Source of the DNA: Pseudomonadota bacterium
Lineage (GTDB): Bacteria > Pseudomonadota > Gammaproteobacteria > Burkholderiales > Rhodocyclaceae
DNA length: 64,000 nucleotides
NCBI GenBank assembly: GCA_026399515.1
Contig: JAPLQT010000067.1
Location: 1 to 64,000, forward strand
Direction: 5' to 3'
In this document: piece by piece, positions 17,217 through 27,755 of the stretch
Numbering within the stretch: position 1 is the first letter of the stretch
How the letters are laid out: each line of letters opens with the position of its first letter
Notes under the pieces: model-generated
What the model saw: the letters and a program-made list of their open reading frames with translations, nothing else
The model's database searches: none
Told to the model about the DNA's origin: nothing
Position numbers and translations under genes: made by a program

Positions 17217-18974
17217 ATGGAGACGATTCAGACAGATGTTGCCATCATCGGCGCCGGAGGCGCGGGCTTGCGCGCCGCCATCGCGCTTGCGCAAGCTGAT
17301 CCCAAGATACGCATCGCCCTGATCTCGAAGGTCTATCCGATGCGCAGCCATACTTGCGCCGCGGAGGGTGGCGCCGCAGGGGTGATCAAGGATGACGACA
17401 GCTTCGAGCAGCACTTCCATGATACCGTGGGCGGCGGGGACTGGCTCTCCGATCAGGATGCGGTCGAATATTTCATCCATGAGGCGCCCAAGGAGTTGAT
17501 CCAGTTGGAGCATTGGGGCTGCCCGTGGAACCGCGAAGCGGACGGTTCGGTAGCTGTAAGGCCGTTCGGCGGCATGAAAATCAAGCGTACCTGGTTCGCT
17601 GCCGACAAATCGGGTTTTCATATCCTGCACACCTTGTTCCAGACCTCGTTGCAGTTTCAGAACATCCAGCGCTTCGACGAGTATTACGCGACCGACCTGC
17701 TGGTGGACGACGGGCGTTGCCAGGGATTTACCGCAATCGAGATGCGTAGCGGACAGATGCGCTGTTTCAAGGCCGGCGCAGTGGTGATTGCCGGCGGCGG
17801 TGCCGGACGCATGTTCCCGTTCAATACCAATGGCGCGATCAAGACCGGCGACGGAATGGCGTTGGCCTATCGCGCCGGTGCACCGCTGAAGGACATGGAG
17901 TTCGTCCAGTATCACCCGACCGGCCTGCCGAATACCGGGACCCTGCTGACCGAAGCCTGCCGTGGCGAAGGCGGCGTGCTGCTCAACAAGGATAATTACC
18001 GCTTCCTCCAGGACTATGGCATGGGTCCGGAAACACCGATCGGCAAGCCGGAATTGAAGACTATGGAACTCGGCCCGCGCGATCGCGTGAGCCAGTCGAT
18101 CTGGCATGAGATTCAGAGAGGCCGGTCGGTCAAAACCGCGTGGGGCGATTGCGTCTGGCTCGACATGCGCCACCTCGGCGAGAAGAAGATCGACGAGCGC
18201 CTGCCGTTCGTTCGCGATATTTGCATCAGCTACCTGGGTATCGACCCGGTCAAGGAGATGGTGCCGATCCGCCCGGTGGTGCATTACATGATGGGCGGCA
18301 TCCACACCGACACCAAGGCGGCGACTTCGCTGCCGGGCCTTTTCGCGGCGGGCGAATGCGCCTGCGTGAGCATCAACGGCGCCAATCGCCTCGGCTCGAA
18401 TTCCCTGGTGGAAATCCTGGTCTTCGGCAAACGGGCGGGACTCTCGGCGCTCGATCATGCGCGCAGCCAGAAACCGGGCAACGATGCCGCGCTGACCACA
18501 CTAGCGGATGCCGCTCAGGCCAAGCTGCGTGCGCTGTTCATGCGCAATGTCGGCAAGGAGTCGATCTCCGGGCTGCGCAAGGAGATGATGGATACCATGG
18601 AAGAAGGTTGCGGCATTTACCGCACCCAGGAGAGCATGGCCAAGACCTGCGACAAGATTTCTGAGCTGCGTCGCCGCTACCAGAATGTCGCATTGCACGA
18701 CAAGACCAACGTCTATAACACCGATCTGCTTTCGGCGCTGGAATTGGGATCGATGCTCGATTGCGCCGAGGCAGTGGCGGTGGGCGGACGCGAGCGCAAG
18801 GAATCGCGCGGCGCGCACCAGCGCCTCGACTTCACCGCCCGCGACGACAGCAAGTATCTCAAGCACTCGATGGCCTACTACAACGGACTTGAACCGCCGC
18901 GCATCGACTATCGCGACGTGGTGATCACTTCTTCCCCGCCAGGTGTGCGCGATTACTCTGGAGCGAAGAAATGA
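17217..18974 (+). CDS. frdA: Fumarate reductase flavoprotein subunit
   Basis: 585 residues, close along its whole length to E. coli FrdA. The FAD-dinucleotide fold is IIGAGGAGLRAAIAL; covalent FAD attaches at His45 in MRSHTCAAEGG. Substrate-site elements include GGMKIKRTWFAADK, EFVQYHPTGLP and LTEACRGEGG with the catalytic Arg, and HYMMGGIHTD. It reduces fumarate to succinate at the cytoplasmic face using electrons from quinol. GAGGAG precedes the ATG. The gene overlaps frdB by 4 bp. The FrdCD anchors identify a quinol:fumarate reductase rather than succinate dehydrogenase. Confidence 0.95.
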   Translation: METIQTDVAIIGAGGAGLRAAIALAQADPKIRIALISKVYPMRSHTCAAEGGAAGVIKDDDSFEQHFHDTVGGGDWLSDQDAVEYFIHEAPKELIQLEHWGCPWNREADGSVAVRPFGGMKIKRTWFAADKSGFHILHTLFQTSLQFQNIQRFDEYYATDLLVDDGRCQGFTAIEMRSGQMRCFKAGAVVIAGGGAGRMFPFNTNGAIKTGDGMALAYRAGAPLKDMEFVQYHPTGLPNTGTLLTEACRGEGGVLLNKDNYRFLQDYGMGPETPIGKPELKTMELGPRDRVSQSIWHEIQRGRSVKTAWGDCVWLDMRHLGEKKIDERLPFVRDICISYLGIDPVKEMVPIRPVVHYMMGGIHTDTKAATSLPGLFAAGECACVSINGANRLGSNSLVEILVFGKRAGLSALDHARSQKPGNDAALTTLADAAQAKLRALFMRNVGKESISGLRKEMMDTMEEGCGIYRTQESMAKTCDKISELRRRYQNVALHDKTNVYNTDLLSALELGSMLDCAEAVAVGGRERKESRGAHQRLDFTARDDSKYLKHSMAYYNGLEPPRIDYRDVVITSSPPGVRDYSGAKK

Positions 18975-19729
18975 GCGACAACAGAATGGAGGTTCGGCAG
19001 GTCGAGCTAGAGGTGCTGCGCTACAACCCCGAGACGGACCAGGAGCCGAAGTTGCAGAAATTCACGGTGCCCTGCGTCAACGAATGGTGCGTACTCGACG
19101 CCTTGAATTACCTCAAGGACAATCTCGATCCGACGCTGGCCTATCGCTGGTCCTGCCACATGCAGGTGTGCGGCAGTTGCGGCATGATGATCAACGGCGA
19201 GCCGAAGCTGGCCTGCAAGGCGATGTTACGCGATTATCCCGGTACCATCCGAATCGAGCCGCTGGCGCACTTCCCGGTCGAGCGCGACCTCGTGACCGTG
19301 GCCGACGATTTCATGGCCAAACTGAAACGCGTCAAGCCTTACCTGATACCCGGGCAGCCGCGAACCCTCGAGGACGGCGAATATAAGCAGTCGCCGGAGC
19401 AGCTCAAACGCTACCGCCAGTACGCCATGTGCATCAACTGCATGTTGTGCTACGCAGCCTGTCCCGAGTATGGCCTGCAGCCGAAATTCATCGGCCCGGC
19501 AGCGATTGCCCTGGCACACCGCTACAACCAGGATTCTCGCGACGGTGGTCGCGACGAGCGGCAGGAGGAGATCGCCACCAACGAGGGGGTTTGGGAATGC
19601 ACCTTCGTCGGCGCCTGCTCCGAAGTTTGCCCCAAGCATGTCGACCCGGCCGCGGCACTGCAGCAGGTGAAAGTGGCCAGCACCGTCGATTGGTATCTTG
19701 AGCACTTTATGTCATGGGTGAAAAAATGA
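18971..19729 (+). CDS. frdB: Fumarate reductase iron-sulfur subunit
   Basis: 252 residues holding three Fe-S centres in series. The [2Fe-2S] ligands are Cys62, 67, 70 and 82 (SCHMQVCGSC...LAC). The [4Fe-4S] and [3Fe-4S] ligands are shared by CINCMLCYAACPEYG (about 155-169) and CTFVGACSEVCP (about 210-221). It carries electrons from the membrane quinol site to FrdA. The ATGA overlap at both ends links it tightly to frdA and frdC. Confidence 0.95.
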   Translation: MSDNRMEVRQVELEVLRYNPETDQEPKLQKFTVPCVNEWCVLDALNYLKDNLDPTLAYRWSCHMQVCGSCGMMINGEPKLACKAMLRDYPGTIRIEPLAHFPVERDLVTVADDFMAKLKRVKPYLIPGQPRTLEDGEYKQSPEQLKRYRQYAMCINCMLCYAACPEYGLQPKFIGPAAIALAHRYNQDSRDGGRDERQEEIATNEGVWECTFVGACSEVCPKHVDPAAALQQVKVASTVDWYLEHFMSWVKK

Positions 19730-20118
19730 GCCGCCGACCCTACGTTCGCGAAGTTTCGCCGACCTCCTGGTACTTCCGCATGCCGCGCTATATGCGCTAC
19801 ATGGCGCGCGAAGTGACGAGTGTCTTCATCGGCATCTACACCGTCATCCTGCTGGTGGGACTGGCCCGCCTGTCGGATGGCGACCTTGCTTATCAAGGCT
19901 ATCTGGCAGCCTTGCGCCAGCCTTCAAGCATCGTCTTCCATGTTCTTGCTCTGGCCTTCTCGCTTTACAACTCCTTCACCTGGTTCAACGTTGCGCCCAA
20001 GGCCTTGCCGATCCAGATTGGCGAGGAGTTCATGCCGGACAGCGTGGTAGCGGGCGGACATTATGTGGTCTGGGTGGCGTTGTCGCTCTTCATCCTTTTC
20101 TGGGCGGGGGTATTCTGA
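19726..20118 (+). CDS. frdC: Fumarate reductase membrane anchor C
   Basis: 130 residues with three transmembrane helices (about 29-48, 66-86 and 105-128). The N-terminus RRPYVREVSPTSWYFRMPRY and the middle TWFNVAPKALP match FrdC of E. coli, where this subunit contributes the quinone sites and contains no heme. The start at 19726 overlaps the frdB stop (ATGA); an upstream in-frame ATG at 19714 is less likely. Confidence 0.9.
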   Translation: MSRRPYVREVSPTSWYFRMPRYMRYMAREVTSVFIGIYTVILLVGLARLSDGDLAYQGYLAALRQPSSIVFHVLALAFSLYNSFTWFNVAPKALPIQIGEEFMPDSVVAGGHYVVWVALSLFILFWAGVF

Positions 20119-20120
20119 TC

Positions 20121-20462
20121 ATGGCCAAATCGAACAAACCGATTATCTGGGGCACCTTTGCCGCTGGCGGCGAACTTGTGTCGCTAGTCACGCCGGTGCT
20201 GATCCTGCTAACCCTCCTGGCAGCCACTGGGCACGTGCCCGATGCATTGAGTTACGCAAAGCTGCATGCTTTTGCCGCCGGCTGGTTCGGCAAGCTTGTC
20301 ATCTTCGTGATTCTGTTCCTGTCGTTGTGGAGTCAGGCACATCGTCTGCGCATTACCTGCTTTGATTTTGGGATGCGCGCCGACGGCGTGGTTGCTGTTG
20401 TTTTTTATTTGATCGCTACGGTCGGTTCTCTGGCGTCGCTGATGTACCTGGCACGCATTTGA
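20121..20462 (+). CDS. frdD: Fumarate reductase membrane anchor D
   Basis: 113 residues with three transmembrane helices. Family hallmarks: IIWGTFAAGGELVSLVTPVLIL at the N-terminus in register with FrdD, DALSYAKLHAFAAGWFGKL, and LWSQAHRLRI in the second helix-loop. Together with FrdC it anchors FrdAB and binds quinol. It starts 2 bp after frdC and is the last gene of the operon. Confidence 0.9.
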   Translation: MAKSNKPIIWGTFAAGGELVSLVTPVLILLTLLAATGHVPDALSYAKLHAFAAGWFGKLVIFVILFLSLWSQAHRLRITCFDFGMRADGVVAVVFYLIATVGSLASLMYLARI

Positions 20463-20501
20463 GCAGGGTCAACTACACCCGGCATTTTTTATTGCGGCGC
20501 A

Positions 20502-20529
20502 TTAGGAGTCGATTTAACTGTTGTATAAT
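20502..20529 (+). promoter_or_regulatory. Sigma-70-like promoter for tRNA-Leu/nuo
   Basis: A perfect TATAAT (20524-20529) with a weak -35 TTAGGA (20502-20507) at 16 bp spacing lies about 60 bp before tRNA-Leu. The -10 is convincing; the -35 is poor. Confidence 0.5.
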
Positions 20530-20590
20530 TCACCGCGGAAAAATAAGCTGCTTGGCGATTGACGCCAGAGTGAAATGATTGGTGTGAGTA

Positions 20591-20676
20591 GCCGACGTGG
20601 TGAAATTGGTAGACACGCTATCTTGAGGGGGTAGTGACGAAAGTCGTGTGAGTTCGAGTCTCACCGTCGGCACCAA
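20591..20676 (+). tRNA. tRNA-Leu(GAG)
   Basis: 86 nt including encoded CCA. The acceptor stem GCCGACG pairs with CGTCGGC (20666-20672), discriminator A20673, CCA 20674-20676. The anticodon stem CTATC/GGTAG holds the loop TTGAGGG with anticodon GAG at 20625-20627. It has a long variable arm, as expected for class II, and a TTCGAGT T-loop. tRNA-Leu upstream of nuoA is common in betaproteobacteria. Confidence 0.96.
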
Positions 20677-20796
20677 AACGGGACGCGCTGGTTGCAATGT
20701 GAAAGAGGACAAAATCTTCACCCACATGCGAGGCGTCAAAAGCGTAAGGCGTAATCTAACACTGCGAAAATCAACGCGGCGCAAGCTGCGACGAAT

Positions 20797-21171
20797 ATGT
20801 TGGAAAACTACTTTCCGGTACTCGTTTTTATCCTCGTAGGCTTGGCCTTCGGATGCGCTCCGATACTGCTGGGCTGGTTCATCGCTCCCCATCGCCCCAA
20901 TCCGGAGAAGCTTTCCGCGTATGAATGCGGCTTCGAAGCCTTCGAAGACGCGCGCATGAAATTCGATGTGCGCTACTACCTGATTGCCATCATCTTCATC
21001 CTGTTCGATCTGGAAGTCGCTTTCCTTTTTCCCTGGGCGTCGATCTTCAAGGAAATCGTCGGCAACGAATCCATCAAGCTGTTTGGATTCGTCGAGATGC
21101 TGGTGTTCCTGGGTATTCTTCTGGTCGGTTATGTTTACGCATGGGCCAAAGGCGCCCTGGACTGGGAATGA
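20797..21171 (+). CDS. nuoA: NADH-quinone oxidoreductase subunit A
   Basis: 124 residues with three transmembrane helices. Conserved loop [21 protein letters not shown] between helices 1 and 2, then [25 protein letters not shown] in sense. Membrane-arm subunit of complex I near the quinone cavity. First gene of the 14-gene nuo operon, about 120 bp after tRNA-Leu; no strong Shine-Dalgarno is visible. Confidence 0.95.
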   Translation: MLENYFPVLVFILVGLAFGCAPILLGWFIAPHRPNPEKLSAYECGFEAFEDARMKFDVRYYLIAIIFILFDLEVAFLFPWASIFKEIVGNESIKLFGFVEMLVFLGILLVGYVYAWAKGALDWE

Positions 21172-21174
21172 ACC

Positions 21175-21651
21175 ATGAGTATTGAAGGCGTCATGCAGGA
21201 AGGCTTCGTCACGACTTCGCTCGATTCGCTGATCAATTGGACGCGTACCGGATCGATGTGGCCGGTGACTTTCGGCCTGGCGTGTTGCGCGATCGAAATG
21301 ATCCACACCGGTTGCGCGCGTTACGACCTCGACCGCTTCGGCGTGGTGTTTCGCGCCAGCCCGCGTCAGGCGGATGTGATGATCGTCGCCGGCACGTTGA
21401 CCAACAAGATGGCGCCTGCCCTGCGCAAGGTATATGACCAGATGACCGAGCCGCGTTGGGTGATCTCGATGGGGTCCTGCGCCAACGGCGGCGGCTACTA
21501 CCATTATTCGTATTCGGTGGTGCGCGGATGCGACCGCATCATCCCTGTGGATATTTATGTGCCCGGCTGTCCACCCACGGCCGAAGCGCTGCTCTACGGC
21601 ATTATCCAGCTACAGAACAAGATCAAACGCACTTACACTATCGCCCGCTGA
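21175..21651 (+). CDS. nuoB: NADH-quinone oxidoreductase subunit B
   Basis: 158 residues. It holds cluster N2 through the tandem cysteines in GLACCAIEM, the Cys in [14 protein letters not shown] and that in [12 protein letters not shown]. It delivers electrons to quinone at the junction of peripheral and membrane arms. It starts 3 bp after the nuoA stop. Confidence 0.96.
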   Translation: MSIEGVMQEGFVTTSLDSLINWTRTGSMWPVTFGLACCAIEMIHTGCARYDLDRFGVVFRASPRQADVMIVAGTLTNKMAPALRKVYDQMTEPRWVISMGSCANGGGYYHYSYSVVRGCDRIIPVDIYVPGCPPTAEALLYGIIQLQNKIKRTYTIAR

Positions 21652-21686
21652 TTCAGTAACCTTTTCCAAAACCCACCGATATCCTC

Positions 21687-22313
21687 ATGAGCGCCAAGCT
21701 GGAAACGCTTTGTCAGAGTTTGCAAAACATCCTGGGCGAGCGTATCGGCACTCTCACCACGGCACTCGGCGAAGTCACCCTGGTAGTTTCGGCGGCGAAC
21801 TACAAGGGAGTAGCGAAGACGCTTCGCGATCATCCGGATCTGCGCTTCGACCAGTTGATCGATCTCTGCGGAGTGGACTATTCCACCTATGGCGACGCTG
21901 CCGCAACGGATACAGCCGGCTCGCCGAGGTACGCCGCCGTCAGCCACCTGCTCTCGGTGGAAAAGAATTGGCGCCTGCGTCTGCGGGTGTTCGCCACTGA
22001 CAATGATTACCCGATGGTGGATACGCTCACGGATGTCTGGAACAGCGTCAATTGGTTCGAACGCGAAGCCTTCGATCTCTTCGGCATCATGTTCAACGGC
22101 CACACCGACCTGCGCCGCATCCTGACCGATTACGGCTTTATCGGCCACCCGTTCCGCAAGGATTTCCCGATTTTCGGCAATGTCGAAATGTGTTACGACC
22201 CAGAGAAGAAACGTGTGATCTACCAGCCGGTCACCATCGAACCGCGTACGGTCACACCTCGCATCATCCGTGAGGAAAACTACGGGGGCGCGCAGGGTAC
22301 CAACCATGGCTGA
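21687..22313 (+). CDS. nuoC: NADH-quinone oxidoreductase subunit C
   Basis: 208-residue peripheral-arm subunit (30-kDa family). The signature [12 protein letters not shown]-type stretch reads [30 protein letters not shown], followed by GHPFRKDFP. It is separate from NuoD, unlike the fused NuoCD of E. coli. Its end overlaps nuoD by 8 bp. Confidence 0.95.
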   Translation: MSAKLETLCQSLQNILGERIGTLTTALGEVTLVVSAANYKGVAKTLRDHPDLRFDQLIDLCGVDYSTYGDAAATDTAGSPRYAAVSHLLSVEKNWRLRLRVFATDNDYPMVDTLTDVWNSVNWFEREAFDLFGIMFNGHTDLRRILTDYGFIGHPFRKDFPIFGNVEMCYDPEKKRVIYQPVTIEPRTVTPRIIREENYGGAQGTNHG

Positions 22314-23571
22314 GATCCGCAACTACACCTTGAACTTTGGCCCGCAGCACCCGGCGGCGCACGGAGTACTTCGGCTCGTCCTTGAAATGGACGGCGAAGT
22401 GGTCGTCCGCGCCGACCCGCACATCGGACTCTTGCATCGCGCTACGGAAAAGCTGGCCGAGGAACGGACCTGGATCCAGTCCTTGCCTTACCTGGACCGT
22501 CTTGACTACACCTCAATGATCATCAACGAGCATCCCTACGTGATGGCGATCGAGAGGCTGCTGGGCGTCGAAGTGCCGTTGCGGGCACAATACATTCGGG
22601 TGATGTTCGACGAGATCACGCGCATCCACAACCATTTGCTGAGTATCGGCACCCAAGCGCTGGACGTGGGCGCCATGACCATGGTGCTGTATACCTTCCG
22701 CGAGCGCGAGGACATCGCCGACATACTCGAAGCCACGACCGGGGCCCGCATGCACGGCGCTTATTATCGGCCCGGCGGTGTTTATCGCGACCTGCCTGAC
22801 CGGATGCCGCGCTATGAGGTGAACAAGTTCAAGAACGCCGAGACGGTTCGCCAGCTCAATGAAGCCCGCAGCGGTTCCCTGCTCGATTTCATCGAAGATT
22901 TCACCAATCGTTTCCCGATCTACTGCGACGAATATGAAACGCTGCTCACCGATAATCGCATCTGGAAACAACGCCTGGTCGGCATAGGCGTGGTGTCGCC
23001 TGAACGTGCTCTGCAGCTCGGTTTCTCCGGCCCCATGCTGCGTGGATCCGGCATCGAATGGGATTTGCGCAGGAAACAGCCGTACGAAGTCTATGACCGG
23101 CTCGAATTCGATATTCCGGTGGGCGTCGAGGGCGATTGTTACGACCGTTACCTGGTGCGCATGGAAGAGATGCGCCAGGCCAATCGCATCATCAAGCAGT
23201 GTATCGCCTGGCTGCGCGCCGATTCTGCCAAAGGCGCGGGCCCAGTGATGACCGACAACCACAAGGTGGCGCCGCCATCGCGCGAGAAGATGAAAGGCAA
23301 CATGGAAGAGCTGATTCACCATTTCAAGCTCTTTACCGAAGGCATCCATGTTCCGGCCGGCGAGGTGTATTCCAGCATCGAACACGCCAAGGGTGAGTTC
23401 GGGGTTTACTTGATTTCCGACGGCGCCAACAAGCCCTACCGCTTCAAGTTGCGCTCGGCTGCTTACACCCACCTCTCGGCCATGAACGAAATGGCCAAGG
23501 GACACATGATTGCCGATGCCGTCACCATCATCGGCACGATGGATATCGTATTTGGCGATGTAGATAGATAA
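22306..23571 (+). CDS. nuoD: NADH-quinone oxidoreductase subunit D
   Basis: 421-residue 49-kDa subunit that forms the quinone-binding site with NuoB. It begins [20 protein letters not shown], contains the quinone-site histidine in that segment, [14 protein letters not shown], and ends with [14 protein letters not shown], the family C-terminus. The start at 22306 overlaps nuoC; an in-frame ATG at 22270 lies inside nuoC and was rejected. Confidence 0.95.
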   Translation: MAEIRNYTLNFGPQHPAAHGVLRLVLEMDGEVVVRADPHIGLLHRATEKLAEERTWIQSLPYLDRLDYTSMIINEHPYVMAIERLLGVEVPLRAQYIRVMFDEITRIHNHLLSIGTQALDVGAMTMVLYTFREREDIADILEATTGARMHGAYYRPGGVYRDLPDRMPRYEVNKFKNAETVRQLNEARSGSLLDFIEDFTNRFPIYCDEYETLLTDNRIWKQRLVGIGVVSPERALQLGFSGPMLRGSGIEWDLRRKQPYEVYDRLEFDIPVGVEGDCYDRYLVRMEEMRQANRIIKQCIAWLRADSAKGAGPVMTDNHKVAPPSREKMKGNMEELIHHFKLFTEGIHVPAGEVYSSIEHAKGEFGVYLISDGANKPYRFKLRSAAYTHLSAMNEMAKGHMIADAVTIIGTMDIVFGDVDR

Positions 23572-23575
23572 GACC

Positions 23576-24049
23576 ATGCTGAGCGAAGACGCATTGAAGA
23601 AAATCGACCGCGAGGTTGCCAAGTACCCCGCCGACCAGAAGCAATCGGCGGTGATGGCGGCCTTGGTGATCGCCCAGGACGAGAAGGGCTGGCTGGACCG
23701 GGAAACCATCGGCGATGTCGCCGATTACCTTGGCATGGCGCAAATCGCCGCCTATGAAGTCGCGACCTTCTACAACATGTATGACTTGGCGCCGGTCGGC
23801 AAACACAAGTTGACGGTGTGCACCAACCTGCCGTGCGCGCTTTCCGGCGGCGTGCATGCCGCGGATTACCTCAAGAAGAAGCTCGGCATCGATTTCAACG
23901 AAACCACGCCTGACGGGATGTTTACCCTCAAGGAAGGCGAGTGCCTGGGCGCTTGTGGCGATGCGCCGGTATTGCTGGTGAATAACAAGCGGATGTGCTG
24001 CTTCATGACGCCGGAAGAAATCGACAAATTGATCGCGGAGTGTAAATAG
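23576..24049 (+). CDS. nuoE: NADH-quinone oxidoreductase subunit E
   Basis: 157-residue thioredoxin-fold [2Fe-2S] protein (cluster N1a). Ligands lie in [11 protein letters not shown] and in [10 protein letters not shown]; the helical N-terminus contains [13 protein letters not shown], typical of the family. It works beside NuoF in the NADH-dehydrogenase module and starts 4 bp after nuoD. Confidence 0.95.
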   Translation: MLSEDALKKIDREVAKYPADQKQSAVMAALVIAQDEKGWLDRETIGDVADYLGMAQIAAYEVATFYNMYDLAPVGKHKLTVCTNLPCALSGGVHAADYLKKKLGIDFNETTPDGMFTLKEGECLGACGDAPVLLVNNKRMCCFMTPEEIDKLIAECK

Positions 24050-24051
24050 CC

Positions 24052-25410
24052 ATGGCACTGATATCCGCGATCAATCCGTTGCTTACCGCCGGCTGGCAAA
24101 CCGGCGGTCATGAATGGCGTATGGAGAAGGATGCCGGTTGGCGTCTCAAGGACTATGAGGCCAGAGGTGGATACAAGGCACTTAGAAAAATCATCAATGA
24201 CAAGCTGACCCAGGATGACGTCATCGGCGAGGTCAAGAAGTCGGCGCTACGCGGCCGCGGCGGTGCAGGTTTTCCAACCGGCTTGAAGTGGGGCTTCATG
24301 CCCAAGGCGGCGCCGGTGAAGTACATTGTTTGCAATACCGACGAGGGCGAGCCGGGCACGTTTAAGGACCGCGATTTGCTTCGTTATGACCCGCATTCGG
24401 TGATCGAAGGCATGATCATCGCCGGATATGCGGTCGGCGCAGCCCTTGGATACAACTATATCCACGGCGAAATCTACGAAATCTACCAACGTTTCGAGGA
24501 AGCTCTGGACGAGGCGCGCGCCGCCGGCTATCTCGGTGGCAATATCCTTGGATCAGGATTCAACTTCGACCTGTTCGCGCACCAAGGTTGGGGCGCCTAT
24601 ATCTGCGGCGAGGAATCGGCGCTGCTCGAATCGATCGAAGGCAAGAAAGGCCAGCCGCGCTTCAAGCCGCCTTTCCCAGCCAATGTCGGACTCTACGGCA
24701 AGCCGACCACCATCAACAATACCGAGAGCTTTGCCGCGATCCCGTTCATATTCAACATCGGCGGAGAGAACTACCTCAACCTCGGCAAGCCCAACAACGG
24801 CGGCACCAAGCTCTATTCGGTGTCGGGTCATGTGAATCGCCCCGGCAACTATGAAGTGCCGATGGGCACGCCGTTTGCGACGCTGCTTGAGATGGCCGGA
24901 GGCATGCGTGGCGGGCGCAAGCTCAAGGCGGTGATTCCGGGTGGTTCTTCGGCGCCGGTGTTGCCGGCCGAGATCATGATGGATTGCACCATGGATTACG
25001 ACTCGCTCGCCAAAGCCGGCTCGATGCTAGGTTCCGGCGCGGTGATCGTCATGGACGAGACGGTGTGCATGGTCAAGGCACTGGAGCGGCTCTCCTACTT
25101 CTATTTCGAGGAGTCCTGCGGCCAATGCACGCCCTGCCGGGAGGGTACCGGCTGGTTGTACCGCATCGTGCATCGCATCGAACACGGGCAGGGCAGGGCC
25201 GATGACCTGGAGCTGCTTAACAGCCTTACCGAAAACATCATGGGCCGCACCATCTGCGCCCTGGGCGACGCCGCGGCACTGCCGGTGCGCAGCTTCACCA
25301 AGCACTTCAAGAGCGAATTCGAGTACCACATCGAACACAAGAAATGCCTGGTGCCACCGGACGTGCAATACGAAGGCAGCAAGATTTATGTGAGGCCGTC
25401 GGCATGCTAG
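24052..25410 (+). CDS. nuoF: NADH-quinone oxidoreductase subunit F
   Basis: 452 residues. NADH/FMN site: [17 protein letters not shown] (about residue 64) and [15 protein letters not shown]; cluster N3 ligands are in [14 protein letters not shown] with a distal Cys in TICALGDAA. It oxidises NADH and passes electrons via FMN to the Fe-S chain. The first ATG (24052) gives [16 protein letters not shown]; it overlaps nuoG by 7 bp. Confidence 0.96.
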   Translation: MALISAINPLLTAGWQTGGHEWRMEKDAGWRLKDYEARGGYKALRKIINDKLTQDDVIGEVKKSALRGRGGAGFPTGLKWGFMPKAAPVKYIVCNTDEGEPGTFKDRDLLRYDPHSVIEGMIIAGYAVGAALGYNYIHGEIYEIYQRFEEALDEARAAGYLGGNILGSGFNFDLFAHQGWGAYICGEESALLESIEGKKGQPRFKPPFPANVGLYGKPTTINNTESFAAIPFIFNIGGENYLNLGKPNNGGTKLYSVSGHVNRPGNYEVPMGTPFATLLEMAGGMRGGRKLKAVIPGGSSAPVLPAEIMMDCTMDYDSLAKAGSMLGSGAVIVMDETVCMVKALERLSYFYFEESCGQCTPCREGTGWLYRIVHRIEHGQGRADDLELLNSLTENIMGRTICALGDAAALPVRSFTKHFKSEFEYHIEHKKCLVPPDVQYEGSKIYVRPSAC

Positions 25411-27755
25411 ATATCGAAATCGACGGCCAGGCATTGCAAGTCGCCGAAGGCAGCACCATCATGGAGGCTGCGCACCAGATCGGGACCTATATCCCGCACT
25501 TCTGCTACCACAAGAAACTCTCGATCGCCGCCAATTGCCGCATGTGCCTGGTGCAGGTGGAAAAGGCGCCCAAGCCGCTACCGGCATGTGCCACTCCGGT
25601 GACCAACGGCATGAAGGTGCAGACGCACTCGGAGCAGGCGCTTACCGCCCAAAAGGGGGTGATGGAGTTTCTGCTGATCAACCACCCGCTGGATTGCCCG
25701 ATCTGCGACCAGGGCGGCGAGTGCCAACTACAGGATATTTCCGTCGGCTACGGCGGCGGCGCATCGCGCTACCAGGAAGAGAAGCGCGTGGTGGTCAACA
25801 AGAACCTCGGTCCGCTGGTTGCGACCGACATGACGCGCTGCATCCATTGCACGCGCTGCGTGAGATTCACGCAGGAAATCGCCGGCCTGATGGAACTCGG
25901 CCAGGCTTATCGCGGCGAACATGCCGAGATCATGTCCTTCGTCGGACAGACCGTGGATTCGGAACTCTCCGGCAACATTATCGACCTGTGCCCGGTCGGC
26001 GCGCTGACTTCAAAACCGTTCCGTTTTTCCGCGCGCACCTGGGAACTGGCGCGCCGGAAATCCGTCAGCCCGCACGACGGCCTCGGAGCCAACCTCATCG
26101 TCCAGACCAAGCATGACCGCGTAATGCGTGTTCTGCCGCTGGAAAACGAGGAAATCAACGAGTGCTGGATCTCCGACAAGGACCGCTACTCCTACGAAGC
26201 GCTGAACTCACCCGAGCGGTTGACTAAGCCGATGCTCAAGCACGGCGGCGAGTGGCATGAGGTCGATTGGCAAAAGGCGCTCGACTATGTCGCGCATGCC
26301 TTCCGGGATATCGCCAAGAATCACGGCGCCGCGGCACTGGGCGCGCTGGCCGCGCCACAGGCAACACTTGAAGAGCTGCACCTGACGCAGAAACTGTTGC
26401 GTGGGCTGGGCAGCGAGAACATCGATTGCCGTTTGCGCCAAAGCGACTTTTCCGACGATGGGAAGCGCGCCGGTGCCCCATGGCTGGGCATGAAGATCGC
26501 CGAATTGAACCAGCTCGACCGCGTCCTGGTGATCGGCAGTTTCCTGCGCAAAGATCATCCGCTGATCACCCAGCGCCTGCGCCAGGCCGCCAAGCGCGGC
26601 TGTCAGGTGTCATTGGTCCATTCCGCCGATGACAATCCTCTGCTGAACGTCTTTGCCAAATCCATCGTCGCGCCCGCTCAACTGCCGCAATTCCTGGCGC
26701 AGGTGGTGAAGGCCGCCGCCGAACAGAAGGGTGCCGCAGCCGGACTGGATGCCGGCATCGCCGCGTTAAGCGTTACACCCGATGCGCAACGGATCGCCGC
26801 CAGCCTGGTTTCCGGTGCCAATACTGCGGTGTTCCTCGGAAATTTCGCCCAGCAGCATGCCCAGGCGGCGACCCTGCATGCGCTGGCACAACAACTGGCC
26901 AGCATCACCGGTGCGAAATTCGGTTACCTGGGCGAGGCCGCCAACAGTGTCGGCGCCTATATCGCCAAGGCTGTGCCGGCAGCCGGCGGACTCAATGCGG
27001 CACAGATGATCGCGACACCTCTCAAGGGTTACCTGGTTCTCCAGGCTGAAGCGGAACTCGATTGCGCCAACCCGCAGCAGGCGCTGGCGGCGCTCAAGCA
27101 GGCGGCAACCGTGGTGGTGCTGTCGCCGTTCAAGCTGGCCGGCGCGCTCGACTATGCCGATGTGCTGCTGCCGGTGGCTCCGTTCTCCGAGACCTCGGGC
27201 AGCTTCATCAACACCGAAGGCCGCGTGCAGAGCTTCAACGGCGTCGTCAAGCCATTGGGTGATACCCGTCCCGCCTGGAAGGTGCTGCGGGTACTCGGCA
27301 ATCTGCTCGGTCTTGCCGGTTTCGAGCAGAACAGCAGTGAAGAGGTACGCGACGAAGCTCTCGGCGGCAAGCCGCAGTTCGTCGGCGAAAAGCTCGACAA
27401 CCGGGTGAATGGCGTTGCCCCGAAACTGACGCCGGCGATTTTCGCAATGACCACGATCCAACGCATTGCCGACGTGCCGATTCATTTTGCCGATGCGCTG
27501 GTGCGGCGAGCTCCCAGCCTGCGGCAAAGCAAGGACGCCGCGAAGCCGGCGGCGCGCATGAACGCGGCCATGCTGGCGAAGTTCGGACTGGCCGCCGGTG
27601 ATCAGGCCCGTATCAGGCAAGGCACGGGCGAAGCCTTGCTGACCACCCAACTGGATGCAGGGCTGCCCGACGGTTGCGTGCGAGTCGCCGCCGCCCATCC
27701 GCTCACCGCGACTCTCGGCGCGATGTCCGGCGAAATCACCGTGGAGCGCGCATGA
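25404..27755 (+). CDS. nuoG: NADH-quinone oxidoreductase subunit G
   Basis: 783-residue 75-kDa subunit. N-terminal [2Fe-2S] ferredoxin domain ([20 protein letters not shown], second Cys pair in LPACATPV), then the [18 protein letters not shown] and [10 protein letters not shown] cluster motifs, followed by a molybdopterin-oxidoreductase-like domain that has no cofactor role. Start 25404 is inside the end of nuoF. It is somewhat longer than minimal NuoG proteins but usual for betaproteobacteria. Confidence 0.95.
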   Translation: MLDIEIDGQALQVAEGSTIMEAAHQIGTYIPHFCYHKKLSIAANCRMCLVQVEKAPKPLPACATPVTNGMKVQTHSEQALTAQKGVMEFLLINHPLDCPICDQGGECQLQDISVGYGGGASRYQEEKRVVVNKNLGPLVATDMTRCIHCTRCVRFTQEIAGLMELGQAYRGEHAEIMSFVGQTVDSELSGNIIDLCPVGALTSKPFRFSARTWELARRKSVSPHDGLGANLIVQTKHDRVMRVLPLENEEINECWISDKDRYSYEALNSPERLTKPMLKHGGEWHEVDWQKALDYVAHAFRDIAKNHGAAALGALAAPQATLEELHLTQKLLRGLGSENIDCRLRQSDFSDDGKRAGAPWLGMKIAELNQLDRVLVIGSFLRKDHPLITQRLRQAAKRGCQVSLVHSADDNPLLNVFAKSIVAPAQLPQFLAQVVKAAAEQKGAAAGLDAGIAALSVTPDAQRIAASLVSGANTAVFLGNFAQQHAQAATLHALAQQLASITGAKFGYLGEAANSVGAYIAKAVPAAGGLNAAQMIATPLKGYLVLQAEAELDCANPQQALAALKQAATVVVLSPFKLAGALDYADVLLPVAPFSETSGSFINTEGRVQSFNGVVKPLGDTRPAWKVLRVLGNLLGLAGFEQNSSEEVRDEALGGKPQFVGEKLDNRVNGVAPKLTPAIFAMTTIQRIADVPIHFADALVRRAPSLRQSKDAAKPAARMNAAMLAKFGLAAGDQARIRQGTGEALLTTQLDAGLPDGCVRVAAAHPLTATLGAMSGEITVERA

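Noticed and set aside
17217-20462. Succinate dehydrogenase as the function of the frd-like genes
   Set aside because: The two anchors match FrdC and FrdD of the heme-free E. coli-type enzyme, and the FNR box suits anaerobic fumarate reduction.
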